NCBI GenBank assembly: GCA_964472315.1
Contig: CAYYJS010000006.1
Span: 1-64,000, forward strand
Source: CAYYJS01 sp964472315
GTDB taxonomy: Bacteria; Verrucomicrobiota; Kiritimatiellia; UBA8416
Direction: 5' to 3'
DNA length: 64,000 bases
A model generated the notes under the pieces. The model saw only the letters and a list, made by a program, of their open reading frames with translations. It did no database searches and was not told the origin of the DNA. A program made the position numbers and the translations under genes. Numbering within the stretch: position 1 is the first letter of the stretch; each line of letters starts with the position of its first letter. This document shows positions 25,921 to 34,513 of this stretch, piece after piece.

Positions 25921-27165
25921 ATGCCGACTACGACACACGACCGGTCGATCCTGCGGAGCCTGGCCGCCCAGATCGCCGAACTCGCCGCCCTGCCCGTGCA
26001 GGAAGAGAAGCGCAAACTTTGGCGCAAACTGAACGCGCTCGCGCCCGAACGACCGATGGTCATGATCGATCAGGTGTGCTGGAACGAAATGGATGTCGAC
26101 GGCGAATTGACGCTGCGCTGCAAGGACGCCGAATGTCGCGACTACGAGCGTCGCCTGCGCCGAACGCTGTACCAATGGAAGCACTTCCCCGTCGACATGG
26201 TGATCGAACCGTACTTCGACGTCTTCAAGGCCGTGACGAACACGGGCTTCGGGCTGCGGGTGCACGAAGAGACCGCGATCACGGATCCCACCAACAGCGT
26301 CGTCGCTCACAAGTACGAGAACCAGTTTGTCACGGACGCGGACCTGAACAAGATCGAGACGCCCCGGATCGGACACGACACCGAGAAGACATCGCGCCGC
26401 ATGGCTGTGGCGCACGACATTTTCGACGGGGTCATCGACCTCCGTCTGAACGGGATCGATCCGTATCTGTCGTTGTGGGATCCCATCGCCATGTGGATGG
26501 GTGTCGAGAACGCCCTCTACACGCTGGTCGACCGGCCGGAATACATGCATGCGCTCGTCGGCCGTTTCACCAACGCCTGTCTCGACATGCTCGATCAGCT
26601 CGAATCGCAGGGCCTGCTCTGCGGACCGCAGAGCCTCATTCACTGCACGGGGGCATGGACCGACGCCCTTCCGGCGCCCGGCTACGAGCCTGCGAGGCCG
26701 CGCACGAAAGACCTTTGGACCTTCGGCCTTGCCCAGATGTTCGCCACCGTATCGCCGGATATGTTCAAGGAATTCGAGGTCGACTATGTCAGCCGGATCT
26801 GCGAGCGCTTCGGCCTCGTCTACTACGGCTGCTGCGACCCGCTCGATCGCAAAATGGCCGAAGTGCGCCTCATCCCGAATGTCAGGAAGATTTCCATGAG
26901 TCCCTGGTCCGATGAGGAACGCGGCGCCGCGGAGATCGGCCGCGACTTCGTCTTCTCACGCAAGCCGAATCCCGCTTTCGTCGCCGCGGGCCGCTTCGAT
27001 CATGACCAGGTGCGGACCGACCTTGTCCGTACCCGCGATATCTGCGCCCGTCACGGATGCCCCCTGGAGTACATCCTCAAGGACATCAGCACGGTCGCGT
27101 ATCAGCCACGGCGCCTTACCGAGTGGGCGGACATCGCCATGTCGGTCGCCATGGCGCAGGCATAG
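25921..27165 (+). CDS. uroporphyrinogen decarboxylase (URO-D)-family protein
   Basis: This 414-residue protein is probably a TIM barrel of the URO-D superfamily, in the branch expanded in Lentisphaerota/Kiritimatiellota-like bacteria and anaerobes. That branch is related to cobalamin-dependent methyltransferases rather than haem synthesis. Supporting features are the family-like N-terminus (about 1-30), a conserved central barrel with WDPIAMWMGVENALY near 180, and a GCCDPLD loop near 301. The ATG at 25921 has GGAGA about 8 nt upstream. No corrinoid protein or cobalamin gene is nearby to specify the substrate. It is a different subtype from the stump at 3160-3333. True HemE function is unlikely given length and sequence. 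Confidence 0.7.
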   Translation: MPTTTHDRSILRSLAAQIAELAALPVQEEKRKLWRKLNALAPERPMVMIDQVCWNEMDVDGELTLRCKDAECRDYERRLRRTLYQWKHFPVDMVIEPYFDVFKAVTNTGFGLRVHEETAITDPTNSVVAHKYENQFVTDADLNKIETPRIGHDTEKTSRRMAVAHDIFDGVIDLRLNGIDPYLSLWDPIAMWMGVENALYTLVDRPEYMHALVGRFTNACLDMLDQLESQGLLCGPQSLIHCTGAWTDALPAPGYEPARPRTKDLWTFGLAQMFATVSPDMFKEFEVDYVSRICERFGLVYYGCCDPLDRKMAEVRLIPNVRKISMSPWSDEERGAAEIGRDFVFSRKPNPAFVAAGRFDHDQVRTDLVRTRDICARHGCPLEYILKDISTVAYQPRRLTEWADIAMSVAMAQA

Positions 27166-27178
27166 GCGCCGCCGGCGG

Positions 27179-28531
27179 TCAGATGACCTCGCCGACCATG
27201 TCGTAGTCGGCAACCTCCGTGTAGCGGGCCTCGACGAACATCCCCGGCTTCGCGTCCGGCGGCACGCTCAGCAGATAGCTGACGCCGTCGACCTCGGGCG
27301 CCTGCCGGCGGCTGCGCGCCCGCCACAGATCGGGATCCTCCGTGCGCGTTTCCAGCAGAAACGTATCCGTCGCGCCGACAAGCGATGCCGCGCGCGCCGC
27401 CACAAGCCCCTGCTGCAGAGCCATCAACCGCTCATACCGCCGCTGCGCCACGGGCCGCGGCGGTACATGGCCCATCGTAAAGGCCGGCGTCCCTTCCTCG
27501 GGCGAATACACAAACGCCCCCAGGTGGTCGAACCGGCTTGCTTCCACATAGGCCAACAGGTGCTCGAAGTGGGCCTCGGTCTCGCCCGGAAAACCGACGA
27601 GGCAGGTGGTCCGCAAAACGACGCCCGGCAGAAACCGGCGCGCGCGCGCGGCCAGCGAAGCCACTCCATCGGCGGTGTTGCCGCGCCGCATGGCGCGCAG
27701 GACATCGGGATGACTATGCTGAATGGGCACATCGAGATACGGCAGGACGTGGGGCAACCCGGCCATGGTCCGCAGCAGGTCATCCGTCACGGCCGTCGGA
27801 TAGCCGTAGAGCAGGCGGAGCCAGTACACGCCGTCCTCCATATCCGCGAGCAACCGAAGCAACCCCTCCAGCGTCACGCCACCGGAAAGATCGCGTCCGT
27901 AACTCATGACGTCTTGCGAGACGATATCCAGCTCGCGGAAGCCATCCTTCAACAACCGCCGCGCCTCGCGCAGAATGGCATCCGGCGCCCGCGAGCGGTG
28001 CCGCCCGCGGATGCCGGGAATCGCACAGAACGCGCAGCGGTGGTTGCATCCCTCGGCAATCTTGATGTAGGCATAGGGACCGGCCGAAAACACGACCGGG
28101 CGCACCGGCTCGAACAACCGGTGCGGATGGGGCGCGATCGCCGTCACACCGCGTTCGCCGCGCATCGCCGACCGCGCCAAGACGGCGACCTGGTCGAGCG
28201 CGTCCAAACCCACAAACCCATCGACGTCGGGCAACGCCTCGCGTATCCGGTCGCGGTAGCGTTGCGGCAGACACCCCGCCACGAGCACGGCACGGCATGA
28301 CCCGCGGCGCTTCAGTTCGCAGGCGGACAGGATCGCCGCCATCGACTCCTCGCGCGCCGCGTCGATGAACGCGCAGGTATTGACGATGACCACGTCGGCC
28401 GCCTCCGGCGAAGGCGCCAGGACGAGGCCATGCGCAAGCAGGTCGCCCGCCATCGTCTGGGAGTCGACCAGGTTCTTGGCGCAACCGAGGCTCACGAACC
28501 CGACGGAAATGGGTGTGGTATGTGCTGTCAT
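27179..28531 (-). CDS. rimO: ribosomal protein S12 methylthiotransferase RimO
   Basis: This 450-residue radical SAM enzyme places a methylthio group on an aspartate of ribosomal protein S12. It has an N-terminal UPF0004 domain with three cluster cysteines (SLGCAKN near residue 17, VNTCAF near 52, and the AGCLPQR cysteine near 86). The radical SAM motif CNHRCAFC (about 162-169) binds the catalytic [4Fe-4S] cluster, and a C-terminal TRAM domain (about 375-450) follows. The SLGCAKNLVDS opening separates RimO from MiaB. It is the last gene of the long serS-to-rimO operon, 39 bp after the RodZ-like gene. Confidence 0.95.
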   Translation of the reverse strand: MTAHTTPISVGFVSLGCAKNLVDSQTMAGDLLAHGLVLAPSPEAADVVIVNTCAFIDAAREESMAAILSACELKRRGSCRAVLVAGCLPQRYRDRIREALPDVDGFVGLDALDQVAVLARSAMRGERGVTAIAPHPHRLFEPVRPVVFSAGPYAYIKIAEGCNHRCAFCAIPGIRGRHRSRAPDAILREARRLLKDGFRELDIVSQDVMSYGRDLSGGVTLEGLLRLLADMEDGVYWLRLLYGYPTAVTDDLLRTMAGLPHVLPYLDVPIQHSHPDVLRAMRRGNTADGVASLAARARRFLPGVVLRTTCLVGFPGETEAHFEHLLAYVEASRFDHLGAFVYSPEEGTPAFTMGHVPPRPVAQRRYERLMALQQGLVAARAASLVGATDTFLLETRTEDPDLWRARSRRQAPEVDGVSYLLSVPPDAKPGMFVEARYTEVADYDMVGEVI

Positions 28532-28570
28532 GCCGATGCGGTGAACCAGCCGGCGTCCTTCCCGCGCGGA

Positions 28571-29365
28571 CTACTCGAAGTAGGGTTCCGGCACGTCCAT
28601 GGCAACCGGAAAGTTCTCTTCCGCCGCGGCGGGACGGTGCAGGCACCGGCTCATCACCGAGATGACGAACAGCAGCAGCACGACCACGCCGACGGCGACG
28701 GTGATGGTCTTGAGCGGCGCATCGCCGTAATGCACCGCCGCCAGACGCGTCCGCAGTCGTCCGAGGAGGGTCACGCAACCGGTCCGTGCCCTTGCCCACA
28801 GGCGCGCGAGGCCCTGCCCGCAAGTCGCCGCCGCGGCTCGCGCCCAGATCGCCACGAGAGCCAGCCCGCGCGGGGACGCGTGCACCCGCTTGGCGCCCGC
28901 CGTCTGCGACGGCGACACGGCCTCGTCAACGATGGCCCGCTGCCGCCGGCGTCGCGTGGCCGCTTCGAAGAGGTCGGGTGCCGCATCGCCCGCGTTGGCG
29001 TGCGCCACCGGCGGGGTCGGGGGCGGCGGCGGGGGCGGGGGCTCGGCGGCAGCCGCGCTCGGGATCGGATGCGCATGCACGCGCCGGCGCAGACGTGCGC
29101 CGGTCGCGTCTTCCGTCGCGCGCTCCGGCTTCTCCGCCGAAATCAGCAGCGAGAAATCGTCGATCAGGGGTTTCGGGTCGAGTCCGACGAACTCCGCGTA
29201 GAGTTTGATGAACCCTTTCCCATAAATGGGCGCGGCGATACGGTGGAAGTCCTCCCGTTCGAGGTCTTCCACGATCTGCATCTTCATGTTCGTCCCGGCG
29301 GCCACTTCCGAGGCCGTCAGGTCGCGCGCCTCGCGCGCCTTCCGCAATGCTGCGCCCAGTGCCAT
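28571..29365 (-). CDS. RodZ-like helix-turn-helix membrane protein
   Basis: This 264-residue protein has an N-terminal Xre/Cro-type helix-turn-helix (about residues 3-70, with LRKAREARDLTASEVA and the IYGKGFIKLYAEFVG segment typical of RodZ HTH_25). A low-complexity linker with a run of eight prolines (about 110-117) and an Arg/Ala-rich stretch follow, then a single transmembrane helix (about 218-238) and a short tail. RodZ proteins link MreB to the wall-elongation machinery; this one lacks the usual large periplasmic beta domain. It sits 3 bp after ftsK in the same transcription unit. Confidence 0.75.
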   Translation of the reverse strand: MALGAALRKAREARDLTASEVAAGTNMKMQIVEDLEREDFHRIAAPIYGKGFIKLYAEFVGLDPKPLIDDFSLLISAEKPERATEDATGARLRRRVHAHPIPSAAAAEPPPPPPPPTPPVAHANAGDAAPDLFEAATRRRRQRAIVDEAVSPSQTAGAKRVHASPRGLALVAIWARAAAATCGQGLARLWARARTGCVTLLGRLRTRLAAVHYGDAPLKTITVAVGVVVLLLFVISVMSRCLHRPAAAEENFPVAMDVPEPYFE

Positions 29366-29368
29366 CGG

Positions 29369-31840
29369 CTACTCCATGGGCGGCCCGTCCTCGGCCGCCG
29401 TTTCGTCCGCTTTCGGTTCTTCGGAACTATCCGGCATATCGACATCCAGATCAACCAGGATTTCCCGCGGCTCGGCCCCGCGCGCGGGACCGACAACCCC
29501 GCGCTCCTCGAGTATGTCCATGATGCGCGCGGCACGCGTATACCCGATACGCAACCGGCGCTGCAGCGACGACGTCGAGGCCCGGTGCGTCTCGCGGATG
29601 ATCTGCACCGACTGCGTCAGCATCTCGTCATCCTCCATGCCGTCGTCCACCGGCCCGGCGCCGCCGTTCATGTCGGCACGCTCCAACGTGTTCTTGATAT
29701 CCACCTCGTAGGAGGGCGCCGCCTGATTGTTGATGAACTCCACCAACCGCCGCACCTCGTCATCCGTGACCATCGCCCCCTGCGCGCGCAACAGTTTGCC
29801 GGAACTCGGCGGCAGATAAAGCATATCGCCGCGCCCCAACAGCTTGTCCGCCCCCTGCTGGTCCAGGATCGTGCGGCTGTCGACCTTCTGCGCCACCTGA
29901 AACGCGATGCGCGCCGGGAAGTTGGCTTTGATGGTTCCGGTGATGACGTTCACCGACGGCCGTTGCGTGGCGATGATCATATGGATGCCGACGGCGCGCG
30001 ACAGTTGCGCCAGGCGCGCCACGCCGTTCTCGATCTCCGGGCCGCACGCCAGCATCAGGTCCGCCAGTTCGTCGATGACGATCACGATGTACGGGACGCG
30101 CAGGGGCATGTCATCGTCTTTCGCCTTCGCCTCCCCCCCTTCCACCGTAAACAGTTCCTCCTGGCGCGCCGTCTTGCGGCTGTTGTAGCTCTCGATGTTA
30201 CGCACCCTGGCCTTCGCGAACAGCCGATAGCGCGACTCCATCTCCGTGATCGCCCAGCGCAGACTCAGCGCCACCTTCTTCGGATCGGTAATGACGGGCA
30301 CGACAAGGTGCGGCAGGTGGTGGAAGACCGCGAACTCGACGATCTTGGGATCCACCAGAATCAGGCGCAACTCGTCCGGCGTACGCGACATGAGCAACCC
30401 GACGAGAATGGAGTTCATGCACACCGACTTGCCCGATCCGGTCGCCCCGGCGATCAATAGATGCGGCATCTTCGTCAGATCGCCGATGATCTCCTTGCCG
30501 CTGACGTCCTTGCCCAGCACCAGCGGCAGGCGGGCATTCGAGTTCGTCCAGGCGGGACTCTCGAGAATCTCGCGGACATAGACGAACTTGCTGACATCAT
30601 TGGGGACCTCGATCCCCACGACGCCCTTTCCGGGAACGGGCGCCTGCACGCGGACGCTGGTCGCCTTCAGCGCCAAGGCGATGTTGTTGGCGAGACCCGC
30701 GATCCGCTCCACGCGTACCCCCGGGGCCGGGAGCATCTCGTAGCGCGTGACAACCGGCCCCACTTCGGCGTTGGTGGACTGTGCCTGCACACCGAACTGC
30801 GCCAGTGTGGCCTCCAACAGCGCCATGGTGCCCTGCACGTCGGTGCGGACACCTTTGCCATGCGCCGGCGGCAGCGGGTCCAGCAGGGAAAGGTCAGGCA
30901 GCTTGTAGCCGGGATAGTTCGCGGATTCGAGCCGCGGCGCCTCCAGTTCCTCGGTCGCCGCCGCGGCCACAGCCTTGGGCGCGGCGGGCGGCTTGCGTGG
31001 CGGCTTCGCGGGAACGGGCTCGTTCGGCGCCACCGGGGGCTCCATCGGGGCCGGCTCCATCGGCGCGGGATCCAACGCCGCCTCGGCGTCCCCGGCGGTC
31101 GCCGGCGCCGCGGACGCGCAACCGGCGATCCGCTTGATCTGGTCGACCACCATCCGCCGGCGGACCTGCTTCTCCAGTTTCTTGCGCTGTTTGTCGAGAC
31201 GGCGTTCCTCGCGAACAAGCTGCTCGCGCCGGTCCTCGATATGCCCCAACCGTTCGCCCACGCGCCCCGCCAGCACCCGGCAAGCCGCGCCGAGATACCT
31301 GCCGGCACGGACGATGTTGCCGAACCCGACCATGAGCACCAGCCCCACGGCGGCCAACGAACCAAACACGATCGCCGCGCCAACCGTGCCGAGCCACCGC
31401 ACCAGAACGCCCTCCGTGAGCAGCCACCCCACCACGCCCCCCGGCGCGGGCGTATTCAGCTTCGGCACCGAGGCCGCGTACGCCCCCGACAGGTCCAGCA
31501 GGGCCGACGCATTGAGCAGGAACAGCGCGCACCAAAACCCACGCACCCAGGCACGGTCATTGCGCCGCGCGATCATCAGAACGCCCATGACCACACACCA
31601 CAGCGGAACCCCGTATGCCGCCGGCCCCAGCGCCATGTACAGACCGAAGGAAACCCACACGCCAACCGGACCGATCAGGTTCTCGGGCGGCCGGTTGGGC
31701 GGCGACTTGAAGAACCCGACATCGCCACAGTCGTAGGACGCCAGTCCCAACACGAGAAACAAGGCCAGCGGCAACAGCAGCAAGCCCCACAGAAACCGAA
31801 ACCCGCCTGCCCCGGACGGATCACTCTTCCGGCTTGTCAT
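29369..31840 (-). CDS. ftsK: DNA translocase FtsK/SpoIIIE
   Basis: This 823-residue septum-located motor pumps chromosome ends into daughter cells during division. It has about four N-terminal membrane helices (about residues 17-175), a charged Pro/Ala/Lys-rich linker, and a RecA-like motor with Walker A AGATGSGKS (about residue 460) and Walker B IVIVIDELADLM (about 582). A C-terminal winged-helix gamma domain covers about 715-790 and would read polar KOPS-type DNA motifs. The linker is short compared with E. coli FtsK. It overlaps the cdaR gene by 20 bp. Confidence 0.95.
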   Translation of the reverse strand: MTSRKSDPSGAGGFRFLWGLLLLPLALFLVLGLASYDCGDVGFFKSPPNRPPENLIGPVGVWVSFGLYMALGPAAYGVPLWCVVMGVLMIARRNDRAWVRGFWCALFLLNASALLDLSGAYAASVPKLNTPAPGGVVGWLLTEGVLVRWLGTVGAAIVFGSLAAVGLVLMVGFGNIVRAGRYLGAACRVLAGRVGERLGHIEDRREQLVREERRLDKQRKKLEKQVRRRMVVDQIKRIAGCASAAPATAGDAEAALDPAPMEPAPMEPPVAPNEPVPAKPPRKPPAAPKAVAAAATEELEAPRLESANYPGYKLPDLSLLDPLPPAHGKGVRTDVQGTMALLEATLAQFGVQAQSTNAEVGPVVTRYEMLPAPGVRVERIAGLANNIALALKATSVRVQAPVPGKGVVGIEVPNDVSKFVYVREILESPAWTNSNARLPLVLGKDVSGKEIIGDLTKMPHLLIAGATGSGKSVCMNSILVGLLMSRTPDELRLILVDPKIVEFAVFHHLPHLVVPVITDPKKVALSLRWAITEMESRYRLFAKARVRNIESYNSRKTARQEELFTVEGGEAKAKDDDMPLRVPYIVIVIDELADLMLACGPEIENGVARLAQLSRAVGIHMIIATQRPSVNVITGTIKANFPARIAFQVAQKVDSRTILDQQGADKLLGRGDMLYLPPSSGKLLRAQGAMVTDDEVRRLVEFINNQAAPSYEVDIKNTLERADMNGGAGPVDDGMEDDEMLTQSVQIIRETHRASTSSLQRRLRIGYTRAARIMDILEERGVVGPARGAEPREILVDLDVDMPDSSEEPKADETAAEDGPPME

Positions 31841-32795
31841 GCGTCACCCTCTCTACAAGTTTCACTTTCACGGTCTGCGGATCGGCAGCCGCGCTCACGT
31901 CCACGCCCGGCGGCAGGTTGACGTGTACCGGCATCCGCATCTCACGCCCGGTCTCCAACCCCGCGCAGTCCACGAACACGCGTAACGCGCCGTCGGCGAC
32001 CGACTGAACCTTCTCCACGCTGCCGTGCAGCGAGACATTGACCGTCGGCGGCAGAATCTCGACCGCCGCGTCGGAACCCAGCGCCATCAGCGCGCGGACT
32101 TGCACGTTCGTCCACTCCCGGTTCACCGATTCGGTCACGATCGTCACCCGCGCCGATACCGTCGCCGGCTCCACCCGGTAGATGCCTTCTTCCGCCTCCA
32201 CGAGCACCTTGACCTGAGTGGTAAAGGATTCGACGGCGCCTTCGACGTTGATGGGTTCGGTCCGCACGATCTTCTTATCCGCCAGCTTCATCCGAGGACC
32301 GCTCAGGGTCACGGTCTTCGGCTCATGGTCGACTTCCGCGCGTCCGATCATCGGCGTGCCGACAAGTTCAGGCCGCGCCACCGCCACGTCGTTGGCCACC
32401 TCGCGGTCGAAGCTCACGGTCACCACGTCCGGACGCACGCGTACGACTTGAACGCCACGCAACCAACCCTCGATGTTCTTCGGGCCGATCGGCACGCGCT
32501 CGCTGCCGGCATAGCCGCCGAGCGCCGGCCGAACGACCGCCCGAAGCTGGCGTTCGTCCACACGGCGCAGGTCGTCGTCGGAACCCCGACACGTGATGTA
32601 GGCCGTCCGCGCATCCTGGTTCAGGATCGCCGCCCCGGCTTCGACCTTGATCACGATCGGCACCGCGAACTCCTCGGCGTGATTGGTGATTTGCCGCACG
32701 CCCAGAACCGTCAACGCGGCCAGAAACAACGCCAGCAGCTTGAGCATCCAATTCTCGACGACCGCCGCACCGACGGCACGCATATCAACCGCCAT
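31821..32795 (-). CDS. cdaR: CdaR/YbbR-domain protein, putative c-di-AMP synthase regulator
   Basis: This 324-residue protein has one N-terminal membrane anchor (about residues 17-36) and tandem extracytoplasmic YbbR domains of beta strands. The family partners with CdaA: YbbR-type CdaR proteins bind the membrane-bound diadenylate cyclase and tune its activity. Its ATG overlaps the end of cdaA by 11 bp, the classic cdaA-cdaR arrangement. No enzyme motif is seen. Confidence 0.82.
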   Translation of the reverse strand: MAVDMRAVGAAVVENWMLKLLALFLAALTVLGVRQITNHAEEFAVPIVIKVEAGAAILNQDARTAYITCRGSDDDLRRVDERQLRAVVRPALGGYAGSERVPIGPKNIEGWLRGVQVVRVRPDVVTVSFDREVANDVAVARPELVGTPMIGRAEVDHEPKTVTLSGPRMKLADKKIVRTEPINVEGAVESFTTQVKVLVEAEEGIYRVEPATVSARVTIVTESVNREWTNVQVRALMALGSDAAVEILPPTVNVSLHGSVEKVQSVADGALRVFVDCAGLETGREMRMPVHVNLPPGVDVSAAADPQTVKVKLVERVTHDKPEE

Positions 32796-33642
32796 GGGAC
32801 GCCTCCTGCTTCGCGCGTGTTTCCGACTTCGCGATCCCGCCGGGGGTCAGGTCGAGCTGCTCCTGCATGCGCCGCCACGTGCTTTCGGTCTTCTGTCCAC
32901 GCAGCAGGGCCGACATGAACCGCTTCAGACGCTCCTCGTCCAGCCCGCGGCTCAACCGCCCCCGATAACAGACCGAGACCGTGCCGGTCTCTTCGGAGAC
33001 CACCACCACGAGCGCGTCGGTCTCCTCGCTCAAACCCAGGGCGGCCCGGTGACGCGTGCCGAGACTCTTGTGCAGCTCGACGCGCTGCGACAACGGAAAG
33101 ACGCACCCCGCGGCCATGATCCGGTTGCCACGGATGATCACGCCGCCATCGTGCAGCGGCGTATGGGGATAGAAGATCGTGGCCAGCAGTTCCGGCACCA
33201 CCGGAGCGTCGATCTTGATGCCGGTCTCCTGAACCGCGCGCGTCCCGATCTCGCGTTCGATCGCCATGAGCGCGCCGATCTTGTGCGCGGCGAGCCGCAT
33301 GGTCGCCTGGACGACATGATCGATGATCGTCCGTCGTTCGGGACTCATCGTGAAGACGGGCTGCCGCCCGAGCTCCGCCAGGGCGCGACGGATTTCGGGC
33401 TGGAAGACGACCAGAAACGCGATGGCGATGTACACCGACAGCCGCCGCAGGAGCCAGTTCAGCTCGGTCAGTTGCAACCAATACGTCGAACCCAGCAGAA
33501 ATACGAACAGGACGGCCAACCCAAGCAGAACCTGCGCGCCGCGCGTTCCCTGCAGGAAGAGGAACACGTAGTAGAACACGAGCGCCAGCACCAGTACCTC
33601 GAAGACACCGATGATGCCGAACGAATGTATACCTTCCCACAT
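32785..33642 (-). CDS. cdaA: diadenylate cyclase CdaA (c-di-AMP synthase)
   Basis: This 285-residue enzyme condenses two ATP into cyclic di-AMP. Three N-terminal membrane helices (about residues 9-80) precede the DAC/DisA_N domain. Catalytic signatures are LHDGGVII (about residue 164) and GTRHRAALG (about 195); the first usually reads DGA and here reads DGG. AGAGGT upstream of the ATG gives the start. The neighbours folP and cdaR match the gene order familiar for CdaA operons in several phyla, where the third usual gene is glmM; glmM is not present here. Confidence 0.92.
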   Translation of the reverse strand: MWEGIHSFGIIGVFEVLVLALVFYYVFLFLQGTRGAQVLLGLAVLFVFLLGSTYWLQLTELNWLLRRLSVYIAIAFLVVFQPEIRRALAELGRQPVFTMSPERRTIIDHVVQATMRLAAHKIGALMAIEREIGTRAVQETGIKIDAPVVPELLATIFYPHTPLHDGGVIIRGNRIMAAGCVFPLSQRVELHKSLGTRHRAALGLSEETDALVVVVSEETGTVSVCYRGRLSRGLDEERLKRFMSALLRGQKTESTWRRMQEQLDLTPGGIAKSETRAKQEASHGG

Positions 33643-33650
33643 GCCGTTGC

Positions 33651-34508
33651 CTACCTCTCAACCCTCAGCAGCGTCGGCGTCTTCCGATACGCTTCGATGC
33701 GCGCCGCGATGGCGGCGGCATCGACCGACTCCCGGACGTCATGCACGCGCACGATCCGCGCCCCGCACAGGACGGCACAGGCCAGTCCCGCCAAACTCCC
33801 GACCAGACGGTCGTCGACCTCACGCCCCGTCACCGCGCCAAGAAACCGCTTCCGCGACAGTCCCACTACCACGGGCAGGTCGGACAACCGGTCAAGGTTC
33901 GCCAGCAACGCGAGGTTGTGCTCCACTGTTTTGCCGAAACCGATGCCGGGGTCAACTGCAATCGCGCGTCGATCCACCCCGGCTTCCGTCAGCGCCGCCA
34001 CACGCACCGCAAGATAATCGCGCACCTGCGTCACGACATCGACGTAAGAGGGTGACACCTGCATCGTCCGCGGCGTCCCGCACATGTGCATCAGGATCAC
34101 TCCCGCACCTGTTTCGGCCACGACCCCGGGCATCGCTGCATCGTGCGTGCACGCCGAAACGTCATTGACGATATGGACACCCGCCGCCACCGCCTCCCGC
34201 GCGACCCGCGCCTTCATCGTGTCGATCGATAGCACCGTCGGCAGCCCGGCCAGCGCCTCGATGACCGGGATGACCCGTGCCAGTTCCTCATCCTCGGACA
34301 CCGCCTCGGCGCCCGGACGGGTCGATTCGCCGCCGATATCGACGATCGCCGCTCCGTCGTCCACCATACGTCGCGCGTGCGCCACCGCCCGTTCGACGGT
34401 ACAGAATCGCCCGCCGTCGGAAAACGAGTCGGGCGTCACGTTCAGGATGCCCATGACGAGCGGCCGGCCATCCACGCGCATCAAGCGGTCGCGGCACTGC
34501 CACTCCAT
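33651..34508 (-). CDS. folP: dihydropteroate synthase
   Basis: This 285-residue TIM-barrel enzyme of folate biosynthesis joins p-aminobenzoate to dihydropterin pyrophosphate. Motifs are MGILNVTPDSFSDGG (about residue 19), DIGGESTRPGA (about 57), LSIDT (about 94), NDVSA near 116, HMCGTPRTM near 140, DPGIGFGKT near 186 and GLSRKRFLG near 217. Length is normal. It lies 5 bp after ftsH and 8 bp before cdaA, so it is certainly co-transcribed. Confidence 0.96.
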   Translation of the reverse strand: MEWQCRDRLMRVDGRPLVMGILNVTPDSFSDGGRFCTVERAVAHARRMVDDGAAIVDIGGESTRPGAEAVSEDEELARVIPVIEALAGLPTVLSIDTMKARVAREAVAAGVHIVNDVSACTHDAAMPGVVAETGAGVILMHMCGTPRTMQVSPSYVDVVTQVRDYLAVRVAALTEAGVDRRAIAVDPGIGFGKTVEHNLALLANLDRLSDLPVVVGLSRKRFLGAVTGREVDDRLVGSLAGLACAVLCGARIVRVHDVRESVDAAAIAARIEAYRKTPTLLRVER

Positions 34509-34513
34509 GTGCG

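Noticed and set aside
25921..27165. Calling the URO-D-family protein HemE
   Set aside because: Length and sequence fit the URO-D-like methyltransferase branch better, and no haem genes are nearby.
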